This document shows, in pieces, positions 8,390 through 16,250 of a stretch of DNA of 39,480 bases. The notes under the pieces are model-generated. The model was not told where the DNA came from. It did not search any database and saw nothing but the letters and a program-made list of their open reading frames with translations. How positions within the stretch are numbered: position 1 is the first letter of the stretch; each line of letters begins with the position of its first letter. A program made the position numbers and the translations under genes. Source of the stretch: Verrucomicrobiota bacterium (GTDB taxonomy: Bacteria; Verrucomicrobiota; Kiritimatiellia; Kiritimatiellales; Tichowtungiaceae); the NCBI GenBank assembly GCA_030153935.1, contig JASKKX010000009.1:1-39480 (forward strand), written 5' to 3'.

Positions 8390-8540
8390 ATGGCCGGGAC
8401 GGGTGGCGCGCGGCGGAATTTCCGGCGCGGCGCTCGGTTCCGGAATTGTTTTTATGCTCCCGGTGATCGTGTTGAAACGTCTGTTTGCCGCGTTTATCAT
8501 TCTTACCGGCCTGCATATTCTGGTAAAATCGTTTTGGAAC
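8390..8540 (+). pseudogene. C-terminal remnant of a TauE/SafE (DUF81) anion permease
   Basis: The 320 bases between ydfG and thiF hold no intact gene. In the frame covering about 8400-8535 they read ISGAALGSGIVFMLP then LKRLFAAFIILTGL. This is the typical last two-helix segment of TauE/SafE permeases (G.LG......P...LRRLFA..LL..G). No start or N-terminal helices are recognisable upstream (8243-8390), and the frame runs on into the start of the next gene. I read it as the tail of a lost gene; the call rests on a short motif. Confidence 0.5.
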
Positions 8541-8562
8541 CTTCCGTCGAAAGGAGCACTGC

Positions 8563-9402
8563 GTGCTGAAAATAAAACTCAATGAACATGCTTTCGAAGC
8601 CGAAGAGGGGGTAACGCTTTTCGGCCTGCGCGATTTGTGCAGGCCGGGAGCCGATGTCCTGATTCTGAATGGCGCCGCGATGAATGAAGACGCACCTTTG
8701 GCGGAAGGCGACGAAGTCTGCCTGATTGAGCGCGGCACAATGCCGCCGCCGGAAGAGCTGGAGGCGCTGATGGTCGCGCGCCATACGCCCGGTGTCCATG
8801 CGAAACTGAAAGCCGCGACGGTCGGCATCGCCGGACTTGGCGGGCTCGGCTCGTCTGCCGCTGTTGCGCTGGCGCGGGTCGGGATCGGACGGCTGATCAT
8901 CGCCGATTTTGATGTCGTTGAGCCGAGCAACCTGAACCGCCAGCAGTATTTCGTCGATCAGATCGGACAGCTCAAGACGGAAGCGCTGGTTTCCAATCTT
9001 CGGAAAATCAATCCCTATGTCACGGTGGAGGCGCACACAGTGAAACTGACGCCGGAGAATCTTTTTCCGCTGTTTGGAACTGTCGATGTCATGATCGAGG
9101 CGTTTGACCGCGCGGATCAGAAGGCGATGCTCCTGCAGGCTTTTACGGCGCAGCGGCCGGATACACCGTTTATCGGCGCGTCGGGCATGGCCGGCTTCGG
9201 TTCCGGTGAGACCCTCGGAATCCGGAAAATGGGAAATGAAGTCTATATTGTCGGCGATCTGGAAACCGGCGCGCGGCCCGGCTGCGGCCTGATGGCCCCG
9301 CGCGTCGGTATTGCCGCCCACATGCAGGCCAATCTCGCTCTTCGCCGGATCGTCGAGGGCGGTTCTGCCGCAGGAGATGATCCCCGTATTTCCAACCGGT
9401 GA
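8563..9402 (+). CDS. thiF: ThiS-ThiF fusion, sulfur-carrier adenylyltransferase family (ThiF family 2)
   Basis: 279 aa. Residues ~1-62 form a ubiquitin-like ThiS domain (KIKLNEHAFEAEEG...DVLILNG...EGDEVCLIERG); ~85-275 form an E1-like ThiF/MoeB domain with the ATP-binding GLGGLGS, the Asp in IADFDVVE and the arginine motif NLNRQQYF. E1-like enzymes adenylate the C-terminal Gly-Gly of a sulfur carrier for thiamine thiazole synthesis. The fused domain has no terminal Gly-Gly, so it probably docks or mimics rather than carries sulfur; a separate ThiS is expected elsewhere. No zinc CxxC pairs are seen. The GTG start at 8563 is supported by AAGGAG at 8551-8556. A decayed paralogue of the N-terminus lies at 7188. 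Confidence 0.88.
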   Translation: MLKIKLNEHAFEAEEGVTLFGLRDLCRPGADVLILNGAAMNEDAPLAEGDEVCLIERGTMPPPEELEALMVARHTPGVHAKLKAATVGIAGLGGLGSSAAVALARVGIGRLIIADFDVVEPSNLNRQQYFVDQIGQLKTEALVSNLRKINPYVTVEAHTVKLTPENLFPLFGTVDVMIEAFDRADQKAMLLQAFTAQRPDTPFIGASGMAGFGSGETLGIRKMGNEVYIVGDLETGARPGCGLMAPRVGIAAHMQANLALRRIVEGGSAAGDDPRISNR

Positions 9403-9423
9403 ACCCTTTTGCCGGTTTTTTTT
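9394..9423 (+). terminator. Rho-independent terminator after thiF
   Basis: AACCGG (9394-9399) pairs with CCGGTT (9412-9417), followed by a T run to about 9423. The stem begins just before the thiF stop codon. Confidence 0.7.
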
Positions 9424-9430
9424 CAGAAAG

Positions 9431-9482
9431 GTGTAAAATTTACATTCTGGTTTTCCGCCAGCTGAACAGGCTGTGCTATATT
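9431..9482 (+). promoter_or_regulatory. Promoter of the symporter gene, sister of the nadA promoter
   Basis: Extended -10 TGC-TATATT (TATATT at 9477-9482). Upstream are GTGTAAAA (9431) and ATTCTGGTTTTCC (9444-9456), all at exactly the offsets found 2880 bp further on before nadA. A degenerate copy of the dispersed palindrome (TTTCCG-ccagc-TGAACA, 9452-9468) occupies the slot that holds a near-perfect copy in the nadA promoter. Confidence 0.6.
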
Positions 9483-9516
9483 CCGGAAAATGTCAGTTCT
9501 TATCAGAGAGGGTGTT

Positions 9517-10863
9517 ATGAGTTTATTGAAAGCGTATTTGAGGGTATCGCTCGTCACGCGAATCGTGGCGGGTTTTTTGCTGGGAGCTGCGATCGGCGGT
9601 ATTCTGTGGTATGTTTCGGTCACATACGGCATGAAGGATGAAATACAGCGCACAATGCGTTACTTTTCGCCTTTCGGCAGCGTGTTTATCAACATGTTGA
9701 AAATGATTGTCGTGCCGATTGTGTTTTTCTCCCTGGTGGGTGGTTCGGCCGCTCTGCCTTTGAGGAAACTGGGCAAGGCGGGGGGCAAAGTGCTGGGCTG
9801 GTATTTTGCCACGATGTGCGTTGCCGCCGTGCTGGGGATCACCCTGGCACGCTGGGTGAACCCGGGTTCAGGAGCATCGCTTGAGGGCTGGAAAGATCTG
9901 GTACAGCAGTTCGGCGCCCAGGTGCAAAGCGTATCGAGTTCGAGTGCGCCCCAGTCGCTGGTGGATATCCTGGAAAAATTGCTGCTCAACTTTTTCCAGA
10001 ATCCGTTCAGCGCCCTGTCGCAGGGTGATTTCCTCGGTATCATTGCCTTCGCTATTCTGTTCGGGATCAGCATCCGGCTGGTGATCGAATCGACAGAGGA
10101 CGTCAAGGTGCATGCTAAAATGCAGACCGTGATTGATTTTTTCGATGCCTGTATGCTGGCGATCAACAAGATCGTTGATTTTGTGATGAATTATTCACCG
10201 ATCGGCGTGTTCTTCCTTTCGATGGTGATCTTTTCGGTTTACGGCCCGATCATTATTGGACCGTATGTCACGGTATTATTCGGGGTGGCCGCCGGCATTC
10301 TTGCGTTGATCTTTATTGCCTATCCGATTCTGATTGCGCTGGCGGCGCGTAAAAATCCGTACAAGGTCATTATGGCGATACGCGAGGCGATGCTGATGGC
10401 CTTTGTGACTCGTTCGAGCGCCGCCACCCTGCCGGTGTCGATCCGGGTGTCGGAAGACAACCTTAAAGTGAATCGTGAACTGGCGAGTTTCTCGCTGCCG
10501 TTAGGTGCGACAATTAATATGGACGGTGTGTGTATTCATTTGCCGATGTTTACGATTCTGGCGGCCAATATGTTCGGCATTCACCTGAGTTTCGGCGATA
10601 TGGCACTGATGACGATCACCACGGTGCTGGCCGCGGTGGGCACGGGCGGTGTGCCGGGCGGCAGTCTGATGCTGCTGTTCATCATCCTGGGCACAATCGG
10701 TCTCGATCCGTCCCAGATTGCCGTGATCGTCGCGCTGGCGATCGGGATCAATCCGATTCTCGACATGTTTGAAACCATGTGCAACGTCACGGGGGATATT
10801 GTGTGTACCTATTCCGTGGCGACGCTGGAAGGCTTAGTGGACGGCGAAATCGAAGACAGGTAA
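9517..10863 (+). CDS. DAACS-family sodium:amino acid symporter, probably for serine or another neutral substrate
   Basis: 448 aa inner-membrane secondary transporter of the glutamate/neutral amino acid fold. Seen: eight hydrophobic segments, the HP1 serine-rich tip TRSSAATLPVS, the TM7 motif GATINMDG (sodium site), HP2 AVGTGGVPGG, and TM8 LDMFETMCNVTGD. In GltPh-type aspartate/glutamate carriers the TM8 motif is D-x-x-R-T, where the arginine binds the substrate side-chain carboxylate. Here that position is Glu (residue ~419), so an acidic substrate is unlikely. I recall SstT serine/threonine transporters also having Glu here. Serine dehydratase follows, which supports serine uptake. The start at 9517 is preferred over 9490 because GAGAGG precedes it. 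Confidence 0.9.
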   Translation: MSLLKAYLRVSLVTRIVAGFLLGAAIGGILWYVSVTYGMKDEIQRTMRYFSPFGSVFINMLKMIVVPIVFFSLVGGSAALPLRKLGKAGGKVLGWYFATMCVAAVLGITLARWVNPGSGASLEGWKDLVQQFGAQVQSVSSSSAPQSLVDILEKLLLNFFQNPFSALSQGDFLGIIAFAILFGISIRLVIESTEDVKVHAKMQTVIDFFDACMLAINKIVDFVMNYSPIGVFFLSMVIFSVYGPIIIGPYVTVLFGVAAGILALIFIAYPILIALAARKNPYKVIMAIREAMLMAFVTRSSAATLPVSIRVSEDNLKVNRELASFSLPLGATINMDGVCIHLPMFTILAANMFGIHLSFGDMALMTITTVLAAVGTGGVPGGSLMLLFIILGTIGLDPSQIAVIVALAIGINPILDMFETMCNVTGDIVCTYSVATLEGLVDGEIEDR

Positions 10864-10874
10864 GACCGAAAGAG

Positions 10875-10899
10875 CCCCTTTTCAAGAAAAAGGGGTTTT
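10875..10899 (+). terminator. Terminator-like hairpin between symporter and serine dehydratase
   Basis: CCCCTTTT (10875-10882), a five-base loop, AAAAGGGG (10888-10895), then TTTT. It would reduce or stop read-through into the dehydratase, which begins 40 bases later. Confidence 0.65.
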
Positions 10900-10939
10900 G
10901 ATGCCGGCAGTGACGTGTTTGAATGGAGATCGCGGCGGA

Positions 10940-12148
10940 ATGAAATCATTGAAAGAGCTGTATCGCATTGGATCGGGACCGTCGAGCAGTCATACCATGG
11001 GCCCGCGTTTTGCCGCGCTGGCTTTCCGGCGGCGCGCGTCGCAGGCGGTAAAGGTCCGTATCACGCTGTATGGCAGCCTGGCCGCCAGCGGCAGGGGGCA
11101 CTTGACGGATCGGGCTGTGACGGAGCCGTTCCGGCCGACCCCGGTGGAGATCGTATGGAAGCCGGCCAATGAATTGCCGTTGCATCCGAACGGACTCACC
11201 TTCGAGGCTCTGGACAGTGCCGGCCGAGTGATGGATTATTGGACAGGGTACTCAATCGGCGGCGGTGAGCTGATGGATGAACAGGGAGCTTCCACTGGCG
11301 GGCCGGAGGTCTATCCATTTGCTTCGATGCAGGAAATTCTTGAAAAATCGGATGAAGAAGGGCTCGCGATCTGGGATTATACCACGCGGTACGAAGGACC
11401 GGAAATCCGGGAATTCCTCGGCACGATCTGGTCGGCCATGAAGGCGGCAATCGAGCGGGGGCTCGATGCCGAAGGCGTGTTGCCCGGCTCGCTGCATGTC
11501 ATACGCAAAGCGTCGTCTTATCATGCCAAAGCGCTCAATATGGCCGGGTATTTCAACCAGATGGCGCTGCTGTTTTCCTATGCCCTGGCCGTCGCGGAAG
11601 AGAATGCCGGCGGCGGAGAGATTGTCACTGCGCCGACTTGCGGTTCCAGCGGAGTCCTGCCGGCGGTGCTCTATTCCCTGCAGAAACAGTTTCTTTTCTC
11701 CGACGGAAAAATTTTCCGAGCCCTGGCCACGGGCGGGCTGATCGGCAATCTGGCCAAACGCAATGCTTCTATTTCCGGCGCGGAAGTGGGTTGTCAGGGG
11801 GAAGTGGGAGTGGCCTGTGCCATGGCTGCAGGAGCTGCGGCGCAACTGCAGGGCGGCACAACCCGTCAGATTGAATATGCGGCGGAAATGGGCCTGGAGC
11901 ATCATCTGGGCCTGACCTGCGATCCGATCGGCGGCTATGTTCAGATTCCCTGCATTGAACGCAATGCGATCGCCGCCGTGCGGGCGATGGATTGCGCCGC
12001 CTATGCGCTGCTTTCCGATGGCCGCCATATCGTGTCTTTCGATGAAGTCGTGAAAACCATGCTGGAAACCGGCCGCGACATCAAATCGGGTTACCGGGAA
12101 ACTGCACTGGGCGGATTGGCCAGGATACACTTCCTGGGAAAGACCTGA
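10940..12148 (+). CDS. sdaA: L-serine dehydratase (L-serine ammonia-lyase), iron-sulfur type, single chain
   Basis: Cytosolic [4Fe-4S] enzyme converting L-serine to pyruvate and ammonia. 402 aa, with both the beta-type N-terminal domain (signature GSGPSSSHTMGPRFAA, residues ~9-24) and the alpha-type catalytic domain in one chain. Cysteines in APTCGSSGVLPAV, GCQGEVGVACAMAAGA and CDPIGGYVQIPCIERNA fit the cluster-binding set. Somewhat shorter than the ~454 aa E. coli enzymes. An upstream in-frame ATG (10898) lies in the hairpin region; the start at 10940 gives the conserved MKSLKELYRIG N-terminus with a GGCGG-like site before it. Next to a likely serine symporter and upstream of nadA; a terminator follows. 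Confidence 0.94.
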   Translation: MKSLKELYRIGSGPSSSHTMGPRFAALAFRRRASQAVKVRITLYGSLAASGRGHLTDRAVTEPFRPTPVEIVWKPANELPLHPNGLTFEALDSAGRVMDYWTGYSIGGGELMDEQGASTGGPEVYPFASMQEILEKSDEEGLAIWDYTTRYEGPEIREFLGTIWSAMKAAIERGLDAEGVLPGSLHVIRKASSYHAKALNMAGYFNQMALLFSYALAVAEENAGGGEIVTAPTCGSSGVLPAVLYSLQKQFLFSDGKIFRALATGGLIGNLAKRNASISGAEVGCQGEVGVACAMAAGAAAQLQGGTTRQIEYAAEMGLEHHLGLTCDPIGGYVQIPCIERNAIAAVRAMDCAAYALLSDGRHIVSFDEVVKTMLETGRDIKSGYRETALGGLARIHFLGKT

Positions 12149-12253
12149 TCCTTCATCAAAGGTCGAAGGGTCCTCGGCGTGCAGAACAGAATCATTGCCG
12201 AAACCGGAACCTCCGCGTACGGCGGACATTGTGCCGCCCTGCGATTCAGCGGG

Positions 12254-12302
12254 AAACGGATCTCCGTATTGCCCGGACTGCCGGAAATCGGATCCGTTTT
12301 TT
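12254..12302 (+). terminator. Terminator after serine dehydratase
   Basis: AAACGGATC (12254-12262) pairs with GATCCGTTT (12291-12299), enclosing a secondary hairpin region, followed by TTTTTT. About 105 bases beyond the stop codon. Confidence 0.55.
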
Positions 12303-12310
12303 CTGAAGAG

Positions 12311-12362
12311 GTGGAAAAGTTGAATTCTGGTTTTCCAATGCTTGGGAAAACGATGCTATATT
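12311..12362 (+). promoter_or_regulatory. nadA promoter with an embedded palindrome
   Basis: Extended -10 TGC-TATATT (12357-12362), preceded by GTGGAAAA (12311) and ATTCTGGTTTTCC (12324-12336). The palindrome at 12332-12349 fills the expected -35/spacer region, where a bound protein would block RNA polymerase. The -10 ends only eight bases before the nadA ATG, so transcription would start very near or at the start codon (a leaderless or very short leader mRNA). Confidence 0.6.
12332..12349. repeat. Dispersed palindrome (one extra G) in the nadA promoter
   Basis: TTTCCA-atgct-TGGGAAA. Adjacent Ts and As extend the symmetry to TTTTCCAA...TTGGGAAAA. Confidence 0.6.
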
Positions 12363-12370
12363 CCAGCCCT

Positions 12371-13273
12371 ATGAAATCGATCGAAGAACAGATTCTTGAG
12401 CTGAAAAAGGAACGCGGGGCGATCATTATCGCGCACAACTACCAGGTCGATGAGGTGCAGGCGATTGCCGACTTCACCGGCGATTCACTGGAACTCAGCC
12501 GCAAGGCCGCGCAGTTGACGGAGGAGGTCATTGTCTTTTGCGGGGTCCATTTTATGGCCGAAACCGCCGCCATCCTGTCGCCGGAAAAGACGATCCTGAT
12601 TCCCGATCCGCATGCCGGCTGCCCGATGGCTGATATGATTACGGCGGAAAAGGTGCGCGAGATAAAAGCCGAACATCCCGGCGCAAAGGTCGTCTGCTAT
12701 GTCAACAGCTCGGCGGAAGTGAAGGCGGAGAGCGATATCTGCTGCACGTCGTCGAACGCGGTTGATGTGGTGAAATCGCTCGGGAACGTCGAAGTGATTT
12801 TTGTTCCCGACCGCAATCTCGGTGCGTTTGTCGCCGAGCGGCTCGGGAAAAAACTGATTCTCTATAACGGATTCTGCCCGACGCACGAACGCATCCGCGA
12901 TGTCGATGTGCTGAAGCTGATGGAAAAACATCCGGACGCACCGGTGCTGGCCCATCCGGAATGCAGTGAACCGGTCCGCAATCTGGCCGATGAACTTCTC
13001 TCCACCGGCCAGATGTGCCGCCGCGCCAAAGAATCGACACATAAAGAATTTATTATCGCAACCGAGCTGGGGATTAACTACCGCCTGCGGACGGAAAATC
13101 CGGGCAAAAAATTCTATCCGGTCAACCCCGATCGGGCGGTTTGCCCGAACATGAAAAAAATCACACTGGAGAAGATTCTCTGGTCGCTTCAGGATATGAA
13201 GCATCGTGTCATCGTTCCGCCGGAAATTGCTGATCGGGCTGCGGGAGCCATTCAACGAATGCTGGCAGTCTGA
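12371..13273 (+). CDS. nadA: Quinolinate synthase NadA
   Basis: [4Fe-4S] enzyme condensing iminoaspartate with dihydroxyacetone phosphate to quinolinate, in de novo NAD synthesis. 300 aa, the usual length of the compact NadA form. Seen: AHNYQVDEVQAIADFTGDS near the N-terminus; three separated cluster cysteines in FCGVHFMAE, NGFCPTH and AVCPNMKKI; and the substrate motif NSSAEVKAESDICCTSSNA. The frame is open far upstream (to 12179), but the promoter and the conserved MKSIEEQILELKKE place the start at 12371. No strong Shine-Dalgarno sequence is visible. nadB and nadC are not in the window. Confidence 0.95.
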   Translation: MKSIEEQILELKKERGAIIIAHNYQVDEVQAIADFTGDSLELSRKAAQLTEEVIVFCGVHFMAETAAILSPEKTILIPDPHAGCPMADMITAEKVREIKAEHPGAKVVCYVNSSAEVKAESDICCTSSNAVDVVKSLGNVEVIFVPDRNLGAFVAERLGKKLILYNGFCPTHERIRDVDVLKLMEKHPDAPVLAHPECSEPVRNLADELLSTGQMCRRAKESTHKEFIIATELGINYRLRTENPGKKFYPVNPDRAVCPNMKKITLEKILWSLQDMKHRVIVPPEIADRAAGAIQRMLAV

Positions 13274-13294
13274 GAGGGAGTCGCCGAACCTGAA

Positions 13295-13329
13295 AAAAAC
13301 CGGGTACGGTTCGCCCGTTCCCGGTTTTT
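13295..13329. terminator. Bidirectional terminator between nadA and the PEP-CTERM gene
   Basis: AAAAACCGGG (13295-13304) pairs with CCCGGTTTTT (13320-13329), with an inner ACGG/CCGT stem. T runs occur on both strands, so it serves both convergent genes. Confidence 0.8.
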
Positions 13330-13358
13330 GATCACTCTTTCCGCTTTGGCTGTTCTGA

Positions 13359-14087
13359 TTACTGCCGGGAGATTCTGCGGCGCAGGACGATCAGCCCGAG
13401 TCCTCCGGCGCCGAACAGCATGGCGACTGCCGGCTCGGGAACCACCGCAAAGTTGTCAAACGACCCCGTTGCGACCGAGGAGGAGCCGAGATCAGCCAGA
13501 GTGAAGCTGACGTATAATCCGTCTCCGGCCCAGCTGCCGACATTTTCCACGGTATACAGGGGGGTTACTCCGTCAGAACTGAAATAAATCAGGTCTTCTT
13601 CGTCGTCGTATCCGACGAAAAACGTCCCGCTGTCGTTCGTGGTCGCTGCCTGGTAGAGGGGATCGGCGTTGTCGTCGTTGCTGTTAACAACCGCCCAATA
13701 CCGGCTTTCCCCCGAGCCAAGATCGATCGTTCCGTTGATAAACGAATAAGAATAGTCTCCGCTAACGTCTTCCAGATTGACACCCAGCACGGATTCTTCT
13801 GTGCAGCCGGATGAGTCAAAATCAATGGATAGGTCAAACCAGCCCGTCAGGATCTGATTGAGTTCAATGCCGGCTTCTATGTCACTCCCCGTCGAATTGC
13901 CGGTCGATGAGATTTGAAGCTTCTCGCCGGTTTCCGCGACGGTCATCGTCGCACCAGAGTCATTGTAGACACTCCAGCGGTTAGTATCGATGGAATTATC
14001 ATTGAAATTATCCTGATCGGCAACGATACCGAATGCCAGTGACGCGCACAGCAGGACAGCGCTTAGGATTGTGAATTCTTTTTTCAT
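13359..14087 (-). CDS. Secreted PEP-CTERM sorting-domain protein of unknown function
   Basis: 242 aa. An N-terminal signal peptide (MKKEFTILSAVLLCASLAFG) is followed by a beta-rich, Asp/Ser/Asn-rich, acidic body of LamG-like or carbohydrate-binding character (DNFNDNSIDTNRWSVYN near the start). The C-terminus has VPEP, a hydrophobic helix and RRR (about residues 217-240), the tripartite PEP-CTERM tail that exosortase-type enzymes process. No catalytic motif is recognised. Strong TTGACA/TAAAAT promoter and an AGGGAGG-type ribosome site upstream, suggesting high expression. Such proteins are thought to act on the cell surface or in extracellular polymer; substrate and role are unknown. Confidence 0.85.
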   Translation of the reverse strand: MKKEFTILSAVLLCASLAFGIVADQDNFNDNSIDTNRWSVYNDSGATMTVAETGEKLQISSTGNSTGSDIEAGIELNQILTGWFDLSIDFDSSGCTEESVLGVNLEDVSGDYSYSFINGTIDLGSGESRYWAVVNSNDDNADPLYQAATTNDSGTFFVGYDDEEDLIYFSSDGVTPLYTVENVGSWAGDGLYVSFTLADLGSSSVATGSFDNFAVVPEPAVAMLFGAGGLGLIVLRRRISRQ

Positions 14088-14125
14088 AAAAACTAACCCC
14101 CTCCCTCTTTCTTTTGAGCATAAGT

Positions 14126-14154
14126 ATTTTAAGGAAAAAGAAAGTTCCTGTCAA
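14126..14154 (-). promoter_or_regulatory. Consensus sigma70 promoter for the PEP-CTERM gene
   Basis: On the minus strand: TTGACA (14154-14149), a 17-base spacer, TAAAAT (14131-14126), about 39 bases before the ATG. One of the best promoters in the window. Confidence 0.8.
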
Positions 14155-14247
14155 AGATCAATAAGAATAAAAATTGCATCAGGACACAGATTTTGATTGG
14201 ATTGGAAATCCAGGTAATTTACTCGTGTTCACGAACGGAGGCTTTCC

Positions 14248-15078
14248 ATGTGGGACTATACAGAAAAGGTGACGGAGCATTTTAAAAACCCGCGCAATGT
14301 GGGGAAAATCGAAGATGCGGACGGGGTCGGCGAAGTGGGCTCCCTGGCCTGCGGCGACGCCTTGAAACTGATGTTTAAACTCGATGCGGAAGGACGAATT
14401 AAAGAGGCCAAGTTCCAGACCTTCGGATGCGCCAGTGCCATTGCCTCCTCGTCGGCGCTGACCGAGATGATCATCGGCAAAACACTGGAAGAAGCAGAGC
14501 AGATCACCAATCAGGATATTGCCGATTATCTCGGCGGGCTTCCCAACCAGAAAGTGCACTGTTCCGTGATGGGCCGCGAAGCGCTCGAGGCGGCCATTTA
14601 TAATTACCGCACCGGCAAAAAACTCGATAAAACCCTTGAAGGGGAAGTGATTTGTCACTGTTTCGGCGTGACGGACAAGGCGATTGAAAAGATCCTGCGC
14701 GAAAACGACATTCATACCGTCGAAGAGCTGACCAATGCCTGCAAGGCGGGCGGCGGTTGCGGAAACTGCCTGCCGGAGCTGAAGAAGATAGTCGATCGCT
14801 ATCTGAAAAAAACGGCGGCTCCGGAGGGGAAAGCCCCGATGACGACGCTCCAGAAAATTCATCTGATTGAAGATGTAATCGACCGCGAGATCCGCCCGGC
14901 GCTTCGACAGGACGGCGGGGACCTCGAGCTGATCGACGTAGACGGGGATACCGTCAAGGTACGCTTCTGCGGAGCCTGTTCCGGATGCATCATTTCTGAA
15001 GTCACACTCAAGGATGTGGTGGAGGCGCGGCTGAAAGAAAATGTTTCCGAAGATATCCGTGTCGAGGAGGTCAGGTAA
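14248..15078 (+). CDS. nifU: NifU-type Fe-S scaffold, full three-domain form
   Basis: 276 aa scaffold on which Fe-S clusters are assembled. Three domains are visible: an IscU-like domain (~1-125) with its three cysteines in SLACGDALK, TFGCASAIASS and HCSVMGREA; a BFD-like [2Fe-2S] domain (~130-185) with CHCFG and CKAGGGCGNC; and a C-terminal Nfu domain (~200-276) with FCGACSGC (CxxC). This is the NifU layout rather than IscU alone, commonly used for general Fe-S supply in anaerobes. ATG at 14248 with GGAGG upstream. The stop overlaps the nifS start (TAATG). No nitrogenase genes are present, so the role is probably housekeeping. Confidence 0.95.
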   Translation: MWDYTEKVTEHFKNPRNVGKIEDADGVGEVGSLACGDALKLMFKLDAEGRIKEAKFQTFGCASAIASSSALTEMIIGKTLEEAEQITNQDIADYLGGLPNQKVHCSVMGREALEAAIYNYRTGKKLDKTLEGEVICHCFGVTDKAIEKILRENDIHTVEELTNACKAGGGCGNCLPELKKIVDRYLKKTAAPEGKAPMTTLQKIHLIEDVIDREIRPALRQDGGDLELIDVDGDTVKVRFCGACSGCIISEVTLKDVVEARLKENVSEDIRVEEVR

Positions 15079-16235
15079 TGCGCACCATTTACCTCGACAA
15101 CAACGCCACGACTCAAATTGCCGATGAAGTCCGCGAAGCGATGATGCCGTTTCTGACGGATCTGTGGGGCAACCCTTCCAGTATGCACACGTTCGGCGGA
15201 CAGGTTAAAAAATATGTGGAAATCGCCCGCGAGCAGGTCGCCGCGCTGATCGGGGCGAACGATCCGCAGGAAATCACCTTTACCAGCTGCGGGTCGGAAA
15301 GCAATAATCTGGCGATTCGCGGCGGGGCCGAAGCGATGGACAAACCGCCGCACATCATCACTTCCAAGGTCGAGCATGCCGCCGTTTCCGGGCCGTGTCA
15401 CTATCTGGAAGATCGCGGATTCCGCCTGACCAAGCTGGATGTCGATGAAAAAGGCCGCCTGGATCTTGATGTGCTGCGGCGCGAGGTGAAAACCGGGAAA
15501 ACCTTGACCTCCATCATGTGGGCCAACAATGAAACCGGAGTGATTTTCCCTGTCGGATTGATCGGCGAGATCGTCCATGAATTCGGCGGGATTTTTCATG
15601 CGGATGCGGTACAGGCTGTCGGCAAAATTCCGATGAAGGTCAGCGAACTGCCGATTGATCTGCTCTCACTTTCCGGTCATAAGATTCACGCCCCGAAGGG
15701 GATCGGCGCGCTTTACATCCGGCGCGGCACCCAGGTGAAGCCGCTGATCCTTGGCGGCCATCAAGAGCGCGGACGTCGTGCGGGAACTGAAAATGTTCCC
15801 TACATCGTCGGTCTCGGCGTGGCCTGTAATCTGGCAAAGAAAAATATGGAAGAGGAAAATACACGGGTCAAAGCCCTGCGCGACCGTTTGGAAAAAGGGA
15901 TTCTCGAAACCTGTTCCGGTTCACATGTCAACGGCGACCTGACCTGCCGCCTGCCGAATACCACCAACATCAGCTTTGATTACATCGAGGGCGAAGCCAT
16001 TCTGCTGATGCTGGATGATCGCGGTATCTGTGCCTCGACCGGCTCGGCCTGTGCCTCCGGTTCGCTGGAGCCGTCGCATGTTCTGCGCGCAATGCATGTG
16101 GCCGGCGTTTCCGTGCATGGTTCCATCCGCTTCAGCCTCAGCAAGTATAATACCGAAGAGGATGTCGATGCCGTGCTGACTGAACTGCCTAAAGTTGTAA
16201 AACGCTTGCGCGAACTTTCACCCTTTGTGGCTTAA
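15078..16235 (+). CDS. nifS: Cysteine desulfurase, NifS/IscS family
   Basis: PLP enzyme that takes sulfur from cysteine and passes the persulfide to NifU. 385 aa, usual for class I desulfurases. Seen: N-terminal MRTIYLDNNATTQ, the His of SKVEHAAV, NNETGVIFP, HADAVQA, the PLP lysine in SLSGHKIHAPKGIGALYI, and the catalytic Cys in GSACASGSLEPSHVL. Starts within the nifU stop codon. purC follows after 15 bases, so a nifU-nifS-purC transcript is likely. Confidence 0.96.
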   Translation: MRTIYLDNNATTQIADEVREAMMPFLTDLWGNPSSMHTFGGQVKKYVEIAREQVAALIGANDPQEITFTSCGSESNNLAIRGGAEAMDKPPHIITSKVEHAAVSGPCHYLEDRGFRLTKLDVDEKGRLDLDVLRREVKTGKTLTSIMWANNETGVIFPVGLIGEIVHEFGGIFHADAVQAVGKIPMKVSELPIDLLSLSGHKIHAPKGIGALYIRRGTQVKPLILGGHQERGRRAGTENVPYIVGLGVACNLAKKNMEEENTRVKALRDRLEKGILETCSGSHVNGDLTCRLPNTTNISFDYIEGEAILLMLDDRGICASTGSACASGSLEPSHVLRAMHVAGVSVHGSIRFSLSKYNTEEDVDAVLTELPKVVKRLRELSPFVA

Positions 16236-16250
16236 CCTACAGGAGTCCCG

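Noticed and set aside
10875-10899. Riboswitch before serine dehydratase
   Set aside because: Only a simple terminator-like hairpin is present; there is no room or conserved core for a known aptamer.
11252-12229. 325-codon frame antisense to serine dehydratase
   Set aside because: Shadow frame with no domain; the sense gene is certain.
14201-14216. GGATT-gga-AATCC palindrome upstream of nifU as an IscR-like operator
   Set aside because: Too short and without the spacing or sequence of known Fe-S regulator sites.
14248-16235. nifU-nifS (and nifJ) as evidence for nitrogen fixation
   Set aside because: No nitrogenase or accessory nif genes; these names apply to general Fe-S assembly and PFOR in anaerobes.
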